Part shown: positions 26,192 to 36,481 of the stretch, in pieces | Position numbering within the stretch: the stretch's first letter is position 1 | Layout: the number at the start of each line of letters is the position of its first letter | Assembly: GCA_938083225.1 (NCBI GenBank) | Contig: CALKCH010000029.1 | Location: forward strand, 1 to 44,923 | Reading direction: 5' to 3' | Origin: Candidatus Bipolaricaulota bacterium | GTDB taxonomy: Bacteria; Bipolaricaulota; Bipolaricaulia; Bipolaricaulales; Bipolaricaulaceae | DNA length: 44,923 bases | Position numbers and translations under genes: made by a program | Notes under the pieces: generated by a model | Seen by the model: the letters and a program-made list of their open reading frames with translations, nothing else | Told to the model about the DNA's origin: nothing | Databases searched by the model: none

Positions 26192-28963
26192 ATGCCCGTC
26201 ACTGCCACGCTCACCAAGATTTTCCGGGAATCTAACCAAAAAAAGCTGAAGAAACTCTTGCCCGTTGTGGCCGAGGTCAACCGCTGGTCAGAGAAGGTCC
26301 GGAATCTTTCGGACGAAGAGCTGCGAGGGAAAACGGAAGAGTTCAAGCGGCGTCTGAGACAGGGCGAGACCACGGACGACATCTTGCCCGAAGCGTTTGC
26401 CGTGGTGCGGGAGGTGGCGCGCCGCACCGTTGGGCTTTATCCCTTCGACGTCCAAGTTTTGGGTGCCATTGTTTTGCACCAACGGCGCATTGCGGAGATG
26501 AAGACCGGCGAAGGGAAAACCCTGGTGGCCACCCTGCCCGCTTACCTCAATGCCCTGGTGGGGAAAGTGCACATCGTTACGGTGAACGACTATTTGGCCC
26601 GCCGCGACCGCCACTGGATGGGCCCCATTTACGAGTTCCTGGGTCTTCGGGTGGGCCTCCTTCAGGAGGACACTCCGCCTGAGGAGCGTAAAAACGCGTA
26701 CGGATGCGACATCGTTTACGGAACCAATGCCCAGTTTGGGTTCGATTACCTGCGCGACCACATGGTCCTTTCCCGGGATCACAAGGTCCAAGGGCCTTTG
26801 GACTACGCTATCGTGGATGAGATCGACTACATCCTCATCGACGAGGCGCGGACCCCGCTCATCATCTCTGGAGCCACGGAGGAGACAGCCCGCATGTACC
26901 GGGAATTCGCGCGGTTAGCCCGGCTATTTCGGCCAGGAGAGGACTTCGATGTGGACGAAGAGCACAAGCGCCTTTCTCTCACGGAGAAGGGCTGGGAAAA
27001 AGCGGAAAAACTGTTGAAGTTTGACAACATTGCCGACCCGCGGGCCGCCACCGCCCGCTACCATCTGGAGACGGCTCTCAAGGCCCTTTCCTTCTACAAG
27101 CGTGACCGGGACTACATTGTGAAGGATGGACGGGTCATCATCGTGGACGAGTTCACGGGCCGCCTCATGCCCGATCGCCGCTATTCCGGCGGGCTCCACC
27201 AGGCCATCGAGGCCAAGGAAGGCCTCCCCATTCAGCGCGAGCATCAGACTCTTGCCCAAATCACGATCCAGCACTATTTCCGCTTGTACAAAGGGCTGGC
27301 GGGAATGACGGGAACCGCCAAAACCGAGGAAGAGGAATTCAAAAAGATCTACGGGCTGGATGTGGTCCAGATCCCCACCAACCGGCCCATGATCCGCTAT
27401 CACCACCCCGATGTGATTTTTCGCACGCGCAAGGCCAAGTTCGAGGCGGTGGCGGACAAAGTGGAGGAACTCCATCGCCAGGGCCGGCCGGTGCTCATCG
27501 GCACCACCTCCATTGAGGATTCTGAATATCTCTCGCAGCTTTTGAAGAGGCGAGGCCTACCTCACCAGGTCCTGAACGCCAAATACCACGAGAAGGAAGC
27601 CATGATCGTGGCCCAGGCTGGTCGTTTGGGCGCCATCACCATCGCCACCAACATGGCCGGCCGGGGCACGGACATCCTCCTGGGCGGAAACCCCGAGTAC
27701 CGCGCCCGCCAGGAAGCCGACCCCCAAACGGAACCCGAAAAGTATCGGGAACTTCTCCAGAAGTATCGCGAACAGGCAGAGGAGGAGCGCAAGAAAATCG
27801 TGCAAAAGACCGCCTTGAGCTCTCCTTACGGCCAGTGGGCCCTCGAGCAAATAAAGAGGTGGTGCGAAGAGACGGGAAAAAAGTTTCGGCCTGAGGAGTG
27901 GCAAGAAATCTACCAAGGGGGCCTTTTCGTAATTGGCTGCCAGCGCCACGAAGCCCGCCGCATCGACGACCAGCTGGCCGGGCGGGCCGGCCGGCAGGGC
28001 GATCCCGGCGAGGCCCAGTTCTTCCTGTCCCTGGAGGACGACCTCCTGCGCATCTTCGGGGGCGAGCGCCTCAACAGCCTCATGGAGAGGTTGGGGGTCA
28101 AGGAGGGCGAGGCCATCACCCACAACCTCCTCACCCGGGCCATCCGGCGGGCCCAAAAACGCGTGGAAGAGCAGAACTTCGAGATCAGAAAGCGCCTTTT
28201 GGAGTACGACGAGATCATGGCCAAGCAGCGGGACGCCATTTATGCCTTGCGCGAGCGTTTTCTCCTGCCGGCGCCGGGTGAAACCCCGAACGACAAGGAA
28301 CTGCGCGAACACCTCCTCGGAATGGTCGAGGAATTCGTCGAACTTTTGGGGGAGCGCTTCGTTCCCCAAGGAAGATGGGAAGAGGCCGATCTGGCTGGGC
28401 TTTCCCGCGAGCTGGCCACGGTGTGCGACCCGCCCCCGGAACTTCCGCCCCAGAACTGGGCCGAGCTCCAAAAGACGGTTCAGGAGGCGCTTAAGCAGCA
28501 ATTGGACCGTCAGTGGCACCGGCTGTCCCCGCATTTTCCGGTGGTGGCTAGACTCGTAGTGCTGCGCACGGTGGACGAGAACTGGCGGCAACATCTTTTG
28601 GAGCTCGATGACCTGCGGGAAGGCATCGGGCTTCGGGCCTACGGAGGCACCGATCCTCTTGTGGAATTCAAGCGTGAGGCTCACCGGCTTTTCCAGGAGA
28701 TGCTGGTGCGCAGCGAGGAACAGGTCATGCGGGTGCTCCTTTCGCCGCGGCTGGCGATCCGGGTGGAGGCCGCACCGACCCCGGCGGCCGCGCGGGCGTC
28801 CACCACCTCGACGACCTCGCCCAAGCGGCCTGAGCCCTTGACCCCAGCCCGCTCTCCAACCGCATCCGGCGCCTCGACCCCGCCCAAGAAGGTGGGACGA
28901 AACGATCCCTGCCCCTGCGGTTCGGGCAAGAAGTACAAGCACTGTTGCGGGAAGAAGAAGTAG
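26192..28963 (+). CDS. secA: Preprotein translocase ATPase SecA
   Basis: MKTGEGKTLVATLPAYLNAL, VDEIDYILIDEARTPLIISG, ATNMAGRGTDILLGGNPEY, GRAGRQGDPGEAQFFLSLEDDLLRIFG, C-terminal zinc motif CPCGSGKKYKHCCG. Confidence 0.98.
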   Translation: MPVTATLTKIFRESNQKKLKKLLPVVAEVNRWSEKVRNLSDEELRGKTEEFKRRLRQGETTDDILPEAFAVVREVARRTVGLYPFDVQVLGAIVLHQRRIAEMKTGEGKTLVATLPAYLNALVGKVHIVTVNDYLARRDRHWMGPIYEFLGLRVGLLQEDTPPEERKNAYGCDIVYGTNAQFGFDYLRDHMVLSRDHKVQGPLDYAIVDEIDYILIDEARTPLIISGATEETARMYREFARLARLFRPGEDFDVDEEHKRLSLTEKGWEKAEKLLKFDNIADPRAATARYHLETALKALSFYKRDRDYIVKDGRVIIVDEFTGRLMPDRRYSGGLHQAIEAKEGLPIQREHQTLAQITIQHYFRLYKGLAGMTGTAKTEEEEFKKIYGLDVVQIPTNRPMIRYHHPDVIFRTRKAKFEAVADKVEELHRQGRPVLIGTTSIEDSEYLSQLLKRRGLPHQVLNAKYHEKEAMIVAQAGRLGAITIATNMAGRGTDILLGGNPEYRARQEADPQTEPEKYRELLQKYREQAEEERKKIVQKTALSSPYGQWALEQIKRWCEETGKKFRPEEWQEIYQGGLFVIGCQRHEARRIDDQLAGRAGRQGDPGEAQFFLSLEDDLLRIFGGERLNSLMERLGVKEGEAITHNLLTRAIRRAQKRVEEQNFEIRKRLLEYDEIMAKQRDAIYALRERFLLPAPGETPNDKELREHLLGMVEEFVELLGERFVPQGRWEEADLAGLSRELATVCDPPPELPPQNWAELQKTVQEALKQQLDRQWHRLSPHFPVVARLVVLRTVDENWRQHLLELDDLREGIGLRAYGGTDPLVEFKREAHRLFQEMLVRSEEQVMRVLLSPRLAIRVEAAPTPAAARASTTSTTSPKRPEPLTPARSPTASGASTPPKKVGRNDPCPCGSGKKYKHCCGKKK

Positions 28964-29069
28964 TTTTGCAGAGAGTCCTCCAGCGATAAGTTTCTTTTCC
29001 AAAGCACGGTTTCCAAAACAGGGGGCTCCGCGGCCGGGCATTTTCGCTTTCTTTGCGAAAGAACCAGGG

Positions 29070-29097
29070 TTGACTTTTTTCCCCTCAGACCTATCAT
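29070..29097 (+). promoter_or_regulatory. sigma70-type promoter of the hrcA-grpE-dnaK-dnaJ operon
   Basis: TTGACT (29070-29075)-N16-TATCAT (29092-29097), immediately upstream of CIRCE. Confidence 0.65.
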
Positions 29098-29101
29098 TTG
29101 T

Positions 29102-29128
29102 TTAGCACTCTTCGAAGGTGATTGCTAA
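29102..29128 (+). promoter_or_regulatory. CIRCE operator (HrcA binding site)
   Basis: TTAGCACTC-N9-GATTGCTAA versus consensus TTAGCACTC-N9-GAGTGCTAA (one mismatch), directly upstream of hrcA. Confidence 0.92.
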
Positions 29129-30123
29129 TGAGGGGACGGAGGGCACGCATCCTCGTGGAGGTGGTGGACCGCTACATCCGTACCCACCAGCCTGTGTCTT
29201 CCCAGGACCTGGTCCGGGCCTACCACCACCGCCTGAGCTCCGCCACCATTCGTAACGAACTCCACGCTCTGGAGGAAGAAGGGTACCTCTACAAGCCCCA
29301 CCCCTCCTCCGGTCGGGTGCCCACCGTGCAGGGGTTCCGTTTCTTCGCCCAGTGGCTTTTGGCTATGGTTCAGGACGCCTCCCCGCTCCCCTCGCTCCCG
29401 GTGGAACCCCAGCCCGCCCCGGGCCTTCCCCCTCTTCCTGACCTCCTCCGGCGCACCGCCTTCCTTCTTGCGGGCCTGACGGGAGGATTGGGGTTTGTGG
29501 TGCCGCCCCGACCAGAAGCATTTCGCTGTGCCGGGGTTGTCCTGCGGGAAATCCGGCCGGGGGCACTCTTGGCAGCCACGATCTCCGAATCCGGCCTGGT
29601 GGAAACCCGAATCCTCCTGTGCCCGCCCGATCTGGGCCCGGAGGACCTGCGGGATGCGGAGCAATGGCTGGTCCAACAACTCCGGGGTAACTTGAACGAA
29701 GATACGCTACTTGGACCTTGGGAAGGGCGGGCTGTTCAACTGGCTCACCGGCTTCTCCGTGAACTTCGGGAAGTTCCCCCCCTGTCCTGCCTCCTTGCGG
29801 AAGGGTGGCCCCAGTTCCTTTCCGAGCTGGCGGTGCATTCGCCGGGATGGGCCCTGAAGAAGATTCAAGCCATCCTCCAGCTTCTCCAGGACGAACCGGG
29901 TTTCTTGGAGCTTCTAAGAGACCTCAGGCACGGAGAGTCTGGCCTCATGGCTCACGTGGGAATCGAGCAAATTCCAGAGCTAGAGGACCTCTCTTTGGTC
30001 ACCGCCTCGTACTTCACCGATCGGGAGATCTTGGGAGTGGCCGGGCCCCTGTGGATGGACTACGCCCGGACCTTTGCCGCGGTGCGCTATCTGGCCAGTC
30101 GCCTCCAGTCCTTCCTCCGATGA
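29128..30123 (+). CDS. hrcA: Heat-inducible transcription repressor HrcA
   Basis: ILVEVVDRYIRTHQPVSSQDLV...LSSATIRNELHALEEEGYLYKPHPSSGRVPTVQGFRFF; CIRCE upstream; grpE/dnaK/dnaJ downstream. Start ATG 29128. Confidence 0.95.
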   Translation: MRGRRARILVEVVDRYIRTHQPVSSQDLVRAYHHRLSSATIRNELHALEEEGYLYKPHPSSGRVPTVQGFRFFAQWLLAMVQDASPLPSLPVEPQPAPGLPPLPDLLRRTAFLLAGLTGGLGFVVPPRPEAFRCAGVVLREIRPGALLAATISESGLVETRILLCPPDLGPEDLRDAEQWLVQQLRGNLNEDTLLGPWEGRAVQLAHRLLRELREVPPLSCLLAEGWPQFLSELAVHSPGWALKKIQAILQLLQDEPGFLELLRDLRHGESGLMAHVGIEQIPELEDLSLVTASYFTDREILGVAGPLWMDYARTFAAVRYLASRLQSFLR

Positions 30124-30134
30124 GGAGGTAAACC

Positions 30135-30605
30135 GTGAGCGAGATCCAAACCCCCCAGGGCAAAGGGGAATCTGAGACAAAGCTCCAGGAGGAGCTCCTG
30201 CGCTTGGCTGCGGAGTTCGATAACTACCGCAAAGCGGTGGCCAAGGAGCGGGAGTTCTGGCGAGAGCGGACCGTGGACGAAGTGGTGCTCCAAATCCTCC
30301 CCGTGTACGAGGCTTTGGCCAAGGCTCTGGCCGCCGATCAGGATCCGCAAAACCTGCGGGAGGGTTTGGCCGCAGTGCTCGCTTTCTTCCAGGAGATCCT
30401 CACGCGCCTGGACTGCACTCCCATCCCCACAGTAGAGCAAGACTTCGATCCCCTTTACCACGAAGCTGTTGTGGCTGAGGTTTCTTCCGCTCCGAAAGGA
30501 AAAATCTTGGCGGAAATCGAACGCGGATGGATCCGAAACGGCCGGGTCATTCGCCCAGCCAAAGTCAAGGTGAGCCTTGGTCCCCAAGGAGGTGAGGCCG
30601 CATGA
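30135..30605 (+). CDS. grpE: GrpE nucleotide exchange factor
   Basis: [45 protein letters not shown]; position between hrcA and dnaK. Confidence 0.93.
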   Translation: MSEIQTPQGKGESETKLQEELLRLAAEFDNYRKAVAKEREFWRERTVDEVVLQILPVYEALAKALAADQDPQNLREGLAAVLAFFQEILTRLDCTPIPTVEQDFDPLYHEAVVAEVSSAPKGKILAEIERGWIRNGRVIRPAKVKVSLGPQGGEAA

Positions 30606-32377
30606 GCGAAAAAGAAAAAGTGGTGGGCATTGATCTAGGCACCACGAACTCTTGCATTGCCCTCGTGCGGGGAGGTCGGCCAGAAGTGCTCCTCAACGCC
30701 GAGGGCGAGCGCATTACCCCATCCGCCGTGGCCTTCACAGACAACGGGGAGATCCTGGTGGGGCAGCTGGCCAAACGCCAGGCCATCCTCAACCCCAACC
30801 GCACCGTCCTCTCTGTAAAAAGGAGAATGGGCACGGACTGGCGGTTTCGGGTGGAGACGGGGGGTCAGAGCAAAGAGTTCACGCCTGAACAGATCTCCGC
30901 TTTTATCCTGCAAAAGCTCAAGCGCGACGCCGAGGAGCTCTTGGGCACGAAGGTCCAAAAAGCGGTCATCACCTGTCCTGCCTACTTCAATAACCTCCAG
31001 CGCCAGGCCACTAAAGACGCTGGCGTCATTGCCGGGTTCGAGGTCCTGCGCATCATCAACGAGCCCACGGCGGCCGCCTTGGCCTACGGTTTGGACAGGG
31101 AAGGCGAGCAGAAGATCCTCGTGTACGACCTGGGCGGAGGGACGTTCGACGTGTCCATCCTGGACATCGGAGAGGGTGTGTTCGAGGTCATCGCTACGGA
31201 CGGGGACACGCAACTCGGCGGCGACGACTTCGATCGCCGCATCATGGACTGGCTCATCGAGGAGTTCAAAAAGGAAACAGGCATCGATCTTCGCGGCGAC
31301 CCCCAGGCCATGCAGAGGCTGCGGGATGCTGCCGAGCAAGCCAAAAAGGAGCTCTCCACGCGCTTGGAGACCCGCATCTCCCTCCCGTACATTACCGCAG
31401 ACGCGCGGGGTCCCAAACACCTGGAACGCACCCTCACCCGGGCCCAGTTCCTGTCCCTGATCGACGACCTGCTCCAGCGCACGATGCGCATCGTGGACCA
31501 AGCCTTGACCGCGGCCAAGCTCAAGCCCCAGGACATCGACCAAGTCGTGCTCGTGGGCGGTTCCACGCGCATCCCCCGCGTCCAGGAACTGGTGGCCGAG
31601 AAATTCGGGCGCGCCAAGATCAACAAGGACATCAACCCCGACGAGGTGGTGGCCGTGGGAGCGGCCATCCAGGCCGCCATCCTCGCCGGCGAGATGAAAG
31701 AGATCGTCCTCCTCGACGTGACCCCCCTTACCCTCTCCATTGAGACCCTGGGCGGTGTGGCTACGCCCATCATCGAGCGCAACACCACCATCCCCGTGGA
31801 ACGCACCAAAACTTTCACCACGGCTGAGGATTTCCAAACCTCTGTGGAGATCCACGTCGTCCAGGGCGAACGTAAAATGGCCGCGGACAACAAATCCTTG
31901 GGAAGATTCGTCCTCTCCGGAATTCCGCCTGCGCCGCGGGGGGTCCCGCAAATTGACGTGACCTTCAAGATCGACGCGGATGGCATCCTTCATGTCACCG
32001 CCAAGGATCGGGCCACGGGCAAATCCGCTTCCATCACCATCAAGGACACATCCCGCCTTTCTCCCGAGGAGATCGAACGCATGCGCAAAGAGGCGGAGCA
32101 ATACGCCGAGGAGGACCGCCGAAGGCTTGAGCTTGCCGAGACCAAAAACCAAGCGGATAACCTCATCTACGCGGTGGAGAAGTCCCTGGGGGAGCTGGGA
32201 GACAAGGTGGCCCCGGAGAAACGTCGCAGGATCGAAGAGGCCATAAAGGATTTGCGGGAGAAAATGGGCGGGGACAGTGCCGGCGCGATTCGTGCGGCCA
32301 TGGAAGACCTGAAAAAGATCGCTGGCGAGGTGGCTGCTGAACTCTATCGGCAAACCGGGGAAAGCGTCTCCAGGTGA
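30602..32377 (+). CDS. dnaK: Chaperone DnaK (Hsp70)
   Basis: [88 protein letters not shown]. Confidence 0.99.
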   Translation: MSEKEKVVGIDLGTTNSCIALVRGGRPEVLLNAEGERITPSAVAFTDNGEILVGQLAKRQAILNPNRTVLSVKRRMGTDWRFRVETGGQSKEFTPEQISAFILQKLKRDAEELLGTKVQKAVITCPAYFNNLQRQATKDAGVIAGFEVLRIINEPTAAALAYGLDREGEQKILVYDLGGGTFDVSILDIGEGVFEVIATDGDTQLGGDDFDRRIMDWLIEEFKKETGIDLRGDPQAMQRLRDAAEQAKKELSTRLETRISLPYITADARGPKHLERTLTRAQFLSLIDDLLQRTMRIVDQALTAAKLKPQDIDQVVLVGGSTRIPRVQELVAEKFGRAKINKDINPDEVVAVGAAIQAAILAGEMKEIVLLDVTPLTLSIETLGGVATPIIERNTTIPVERTKTFTTAEDFQTSVEIHVVQGERKMAADNKSLGRFVLSGIPPAPRGVPQIDVTFKIDADGILHVTAKDRATGKSASITIKDTSRLSPEEIERMRKEAEQYAEEDRRRLELAETKNQADNLIYAVEKSLGELGDKVAPEKRRRIEEAIKDLREKMGGDSAGAIRAAMEDLKKIAGEVAAELYRQTGESVSR

Positions 32378-33498
32378 GGACTGTGTCTGAGGACTATTAC
32401 GAGATCCTCGGCGTGCCCCGCACTGCGAGCCAGGAAGAGATCAAACGAGCGTTTCGCCGCCTAGCTAAGCAGTACCACCCCGATGTGTACAAGGGAGACA
32501 AGAAGGAAGCGGAACGGAAGTTCCGCAAGATCGCCGAGGCTTACGAAGTCCTTTCGGACCCGGTCAAGCGTGCCCAATACGACCGGTTTGGGCATGTGGG
32601 CCCGGAGCAAACCGTGGACTTCGGGGCCGAGGGCTTCCAACGCACGCGGGAGGCCTTCGAGGAGTTCTTCGGACCCTCCGCGTTCGAGGAGATTTTCAAC
32701 CTCTTCTTTGGGGAAGGTCGGCGTGCCCGCCCGGTGAGCCGGGCCCGCCGCGGGGAAGACCTCGAGTACCGGGTGCGCATTACTCTGGAAGACGCGGCCT
32801 ATGGCACCACCCTGCGCGCCACCATCCCCCGCTACGAGCCCTGCCGGGCATGTGGCGGCACTGGTCTTGCTCCGGGCACAGGACTGCGCTCTTGTCCCAC
32901 CTGCCGCGGCTCCGGCCGCATCGAATATCGCCAGTTCTCGGTGTTCGGCACGTTCGTGAACGTGCGCACCTGCCCGGAGTGCGAGGGAGTGGGGGAGATC
33001 CCGGAGGCGCCCTGTCCCGTTTGCCGGGGCAGCGGACGAGTCCGGGAACGCTCGGAAATGGCCTTGGAGATCCCGGCTGGAGTGGAGGATGGGGCTCTCC
33101 TCGTTCTTCCCGGGCGAGGGAACGCGGGGTTGGCGGGCGGCCCTGCAGGCGATCTCCATGTGCTCGTGGAGATCCAGCCCCATCCTGTTTTCGCCCGCCA
33201 GGGCCCAGATCTTTGGGTGGAAGTCCCCGTGCACTACGGCACTCTCGTTTTGGGCGGAAGAATCCGAGTTCCCACGTTGGAGGGCGAGGAGGTGGTGGAG
33301 ATCCTGCCGGGGACGGAACCCCAAACCGTGTTGGTTCTGCGCGGCCGCGGCCTTCCCGGCCCTCGCGGCAAAGGAGACCTCAGGATAAGACTACGGGTGG
33401 TGATCCCCAAAAAGCTCGGTCTCAAAGAGCGGGCGTTGCTTTCGGCGTTCACCGAGAAGCTTCCGCCGCCGGACCCCCCTCGCCGCCCAGATGTTTAG
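32374..33498 (+). CDS. dnaJ: Chaperone DnaJ (J domain + zinc finger)
   Basis: [33 protein letters not shown]; four CxxCxGxG-type motifs ([32 protein letters not shown]). Confidence 0.98.
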   Translation: MRTVSEDYYEILGVPRTASQEEIKRAFRRLAKQYHPDVYKGDKKEAERKFRKIAEAYEVLSDPVKRAQYDRFGHVGPEQTVDFGAEGFQRTREAFEEFFGPSAFEEIFNLFFGEGRRARPVSRARRGEDLEYRVRITLEDAAYGTTLRATIPRYEPCRACGGTGLAPGTGLRSCPTCRGSGRIEYRQFSVFGTFVNVRTCPECEGVGEIPEAPCPVCRGSGRVRERSEMALEIPAGVEDGALLVLPGRGNAGLAGGPAGDLHVLVEIQPHPVFARQGPDLWVEVPVHYGTLVLGGRIRVPTLEGEEVVEILPGTEPQTVLVLRGRGLPGPRGKGDLRIRLRVVIPKKLGLKERALLSAFTEKLPPPDPPRRPDV

Positions 33499-33534
33499 CC
33501 TCCGAGTGCCAACTCAGACGGAGGAAACGGAGAA

Positions 33535-34140
33535 CTAGGTCAAAAGGTCGGGGTTTTGCCCAAGGACAAGGAGAAGGGGCCGGAGCCCTTCCAGAGCCTG
33601 GCGGCGGTGGGAAAGCGCATTCTTTTCGGCCGGAGATAATTGGGCAAGCGTTCTTTTCTCCCCTGCTGGGATGAAAATTGGGTCATACCCAAAGCCACCG
33701 GTCCCGCGCGGCTCGTACGCGATTTCTCCCGCCAAAATACCTTGACTGGTCCAGAAACGCCCGTCGGGAAGGGCCAACACAGCCACGGTGCGGAAGCGTG
33801 CCCGCCGGTTTTCCGTTCCCCGCAGAAGCGCCAGCAATTTCTGGTTATTGGCGGCGTAATCCTTCTCTTTCCCGGAAAATCGCGAGGAAAGAACGCCTGG
33901 CGCGCCGGCCAACGCCTCCACCTCTAACCCCGTGTCCTCCGATATCGCCGGGAGTCCCGCGCGCTTCGCATAAGCGAGGGCTTTGGTCACCGCGTTCTCT
34001 TCCAGGGTTTCCCCAGGCTCGGGAGGCTCGGGAAGACCAAGGTCGAGGGCGCTGACCCACACGATCCCGGGGATATCCCCCAGGATCTCCCGCATCTCCG
34101 CGAGTTTGGCGGGGTTACCGCTGCCGAGAAGGACCTTCAC
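33535..34140 (-). CDS. rdgB: Non-canonical purine NTP pyrophosphatase (RdgB/HAM1)
   Basis: [74 protein letters not shown]. Confidence 0.95.
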   Translation of the reverse strand: MKVLLGSGNPAKLAEMREILGDIPGIVWVSALDLGLPEPPEPGETLEENAVTKALAYAKRAGLPAISEDTGLEVEALAGAPGVLSSRFSGKEKDYAANNQKLLALLRGTENRRARFRTVAVLALPDGRFWTSQGILAGEIAYEPRGTGGFGYDPIFIPAGEKRTLAQLSPAEKNALSHRRQALEGLRPLLLVLGQNPDLLT

Positions 34141-35165
34141 GCCACCTTCACGCCCCGCAGGGTGAGCTGAGAGGCGAAGTGGCAGGCCACGTAGTGGCTG
34201 TCGCCCAAATTCGTAAGCTCCGGCGTCTGTTGGGAACAGATCTCCTGAGCATACGAGCAGCGGGGGTGGAATCGGCAGCCCTTGGGTGGGTTCACCGGGC
34301 TGGGCACATCGCCCTGGAGGATGATGCGCTCCGCCTGATAGTCCGGATCGGGCACAGGCACAGCGGAGAGGAGAGCCTCGGTGTAGGGATGCCGCGGCCG
34401 CAGGAACAGCTCCTCCGTCTCCGCCAGCTCCACGATCTTGCCCAAGTACATCACGGCCACCCGGTTAGAGATGTGTTTCACCACCGACAGGTCGTGGGCT
34501 ACGAAGAGATAGGTGAGGCCGAACTGATCCTGAAGGTCCTCGAGGAGGTTGAGGATCTGAGCTTGGATGGAGACGTCCAGGGCGGAAACGGGCTCGTCGC
34601 ACACGATGAGCTGTGGGTTGAGGGCCAAAGCTCTGGCGATCCCAATTCGTTGGCGCTGGCCGCCGGAAAATTCGTGAGGATAGCGACGCATGTGCTCGGG
34701 CTTGAGGCCAACCGCCTCCAAAAGCTCGGCCACCCGCTCATGCAAGGCTTTGCCTCGGGCCAAGTTGTGCACCACCAGAGGCTCGCCGATGATGTCGCCC
34801 ACGGTCATGCGGGGGTTCAGAGAGGAGTAGGGGTCCTGAAAAATGATTTGCATCTCTCGGCGCAGAAGCTTCATGGTCTTTTTGTCGGCGTGAACGACGT
34901 CCACTTCTTTGCCGAAATGCTTGGAACGAAACCAGACCTCGCCGGAGGTGGGCTCAATGAGGCGGAGGACGGAGCGGGCACACGTGGTCTTGCCACATCC
35001 GGACTCTCCCACGAGCCCCAACGTCTCACCTGTGGGGATGAAGAGGTCCACCTCGTCTACGGCTTTGACCCATCCCACAATGCGGCGGAACACGCCCCGT
35101 CGCACAGGGAAATACTTCTTCAGTCGGTTTACCCGGAGCAGAACTGTATCGGCCCTCTCGGTCAT
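34137..35165 (-). CDS. oppF: Oligo/dipeptide ABC transporter ATP-binding protein (OppF/DppF)
   Basis: [83 protein letters not shown]-terminal [14 protein letters not shown]. Confidence 0.94.
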   Translation of the reverse strand: MTERADTVLLRVNRLKKYFPVRRGVFRRIVGWVKAVDEVDLFIPTGETLGLVGESGCGKTTCARSVLRLIEPTSGEVWFRSKHFGKEVDVVHADKKTMKLLRREMQIIFQDPYSSLNPRMTVGDIIGEPLVVHNLARGKALHERVAELLEAVGLKPEHMRRYPHEFSGGQRQRIGIARALALNPQLIVCDEPVSALDVSIQAQILNLLEDLQDQFGLTYLFVAHDLSVVKHISNRVAVMYLGKIVELAETEELFLRPRHPYTEALLSAVPVPDPDYQAERIILQGDVPSPVNPPKGCRFHPRCSYAQEICSQQTPELTNLGDSHYVACHFASQLTLRGVKVA

Positions 35166-35175
35166 CTTTCACCCC

Positions 35176-36156
35176 TCATGCATAGAGCCAGCAGGCGGCC
35201 TCATGGTTCGCGGCCACTTCCCGCAGAGGCGGCATTTCCCGGGTGCAAACCTCCATCACGTGAGGGCAGCGGGGGTGGAAGGGGCAACCCGGCGGCGCAT
35301 CCAAGGGGTCAGGCACGACCCCCTTGATCGGGTCCAGCCGCTTCTTCTTTGTGGCCAGGGACGGAATGGAATTGAGCAACCCCTGAGTGTAGGGGTGCTT
35401 CGGCTCGTGGAACACAGGGCGCACGAGCGCGTGCTCCACCGCCTTGCCCAAGTACATCACCACGACCTCTTGGCACATCTCCGCCACCACGCCCAGGTTG
35501 TGGGTGATGAACATGATGGCCATCTTGAACCGTTGCTGGAGATCCCGCATGAGATCCAAAACCTGGGCCTGAATGGTCACGTCCAGGGCGGTGGTGGGCT
35601 CGTCTGCGATGAGCAAGGAAGGATTGCAGGACAACGCCATGGCGATCATGGCCCGCTGACGCATCCCGCCAGAGAGCTGATGCGGATACTCATCCACCCG
35701 CTGCTCAGGCTCGGGAATCCCCACCTGGCGAAGCATCTCGATGGCTTTTTTACGCGCCTCCTTTTTGGAGACCTTCTGGTGGAGCATGATCGCCTCCATG
35801 ATCTGATAGCCCACGGTGAACACGGGGTTCAGGGAGGTCATGGGCTCCTGAAAGATCATGGCGATCTCTTTCCCGCGGATGGAGCGATATTCCTTGCCCT
35901 TGGGGTGCAGAGTGGTGAGGTCCACGCTCCTTCCGTCGCGATGGAGAAGCACGTGACCGCCCGCGATTTTCCCGGGCGGCATGGGCACAAGCCCCATGAT
36001 GGACAAAGCGGTCACAGATTTGCCGCAGCCGGACTCGCCCACTACCCCCAGGGTCTGTTGCGGCTCGATGCGAAACGTCACGCCATCAACAGCCTTCACC
36101 ACCCCGTCTTCGGTGTAGAAATAGGTCCGCAGGTCCTGTACCTCTATGAGCGGCAC
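35176..36156 (-). CDS. oppD: Oligo/dipeptide ABC transporter ATP-binding protein (OppD/DppD)
   Basis: [95 protein letters not shown]. Confidence 0.94.
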   Translation of the reverse strand: MPLIEVQDLRTYFYTEDGVVKAVDGVTFRIEPQQTLGVVGESGCGKSVTALSIMGLVPMPPGKIAGGHVLLHRDGRSVDLTTLHPKGKEYRSIRGKEIAMIFQEPMTSLNPVFTVGYQIMEAIMLHQKVSKKEARKKAIEMLRQVGIPEPEQRVDEYPHQLSGGMRQRAMIAMALSCNPSLLIADEPTTALDVTIQAQVLDLMRDLQQRFKMAIMFITHNLGVVAEMCQEVVVMYLGKAVEHALVRPVFHEPKHPYTQGLLNSIPSLATKKKRLDPIKGVVPDPLDAPPGCPFHPRCPHVMEVCTREMPPLREVAANHEAACWLYA

Positions 36157-36165
36157 GCTCCCTCC

Positions 36166-36396
36166 TTAAAGGAGAACGAGGAGAACACCTAACACGAAAA
36201 ACAACCCCCCGAGCACAGCGATCATGATCTTTTTCGGGTCCTTGCGCACATCCCGGCCGAACACCGTGGCGGACATCCCCGCGCCAAACGCTCCGCCCAG
36301 AGTGGCGTGCTCGGACATGTGCATGAGGACCAACGTCGTGAGGGCAAAACAATCCAAAAAGAACAAAGACAACAACACGTTGCGCAAGATGGCCAT
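36166..36396 (-). CDS. secG: Preprotein translocase subunit SecG (divergent)
   Basis: 76 aa, two TM helices; TLGGAFGAGMSATVFGRDVRKDPKKIMIAVLGGLFFVLGVLLVLL matches the SecG GLGGAFGxxxxxTxFG pattern. Confidence 0.8.
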   Translation of the reverse strand: MAILRNVLLSLFFLDCFALTTLVLMHMSEHATLGGAFGAGMSATVFGRDVRKDPKKIMIAVLGGLFFVLGVLLVLL

Positions 36397-36423
36397 CTTA
36401 AACTCTCCTTATCCCAAAGTACG

Positions 36424-36453
36424 AGTATACAGGGATCGTGCGGTTTGGTGCAA
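36424..36453 (-). promoter_or_regulatory. sigma70-type promoter of secG operon
   Basis: Minus strand TTGCAC (36453-36448)-N18-TATACT (36429-36424); RBS ataaggagag before ATG 36396. Confidence 0.55.
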
Positions 36454-36474
36454 GGCCCTGGGGATTCGTACAAT
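36445..36474 (+). promoter_or_regulatory. Promoter for a leaderless pyrG mRNA
   Basis: TTGGTG (36445-36450)-N18-TACAAT (36469-36474)-N7-TTG 36482. Confidence 0.45.
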
Positions 36475-36481
36475 GGAGCCG

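Noticed and set aside
30635-32353. 572-aa ORF antisense to dnaK (and similar long antisense ORFs at 27557-29041, 11769-13463, 493-1719, 3565-4329)
   Set aside because: They mirror unmistakable genes on the other strand, have low-complexity composition (G/H/R/P-rich) and no recognisable domains; expected by-product of high GC.
33499-33524. Bidirectional terminator between dnaJ and rdgB
   Set aside because: cctccg...cggagg stem with inner gagt/actc is present, but neither side has a T-run; too weak to list as a terminator.
36224-36472. N-terminal extension of the pyrG ORF (start 36224)
   Set aside because: It runs antisense through secG and across the promoters; homology begins at AKYVFVTGG.
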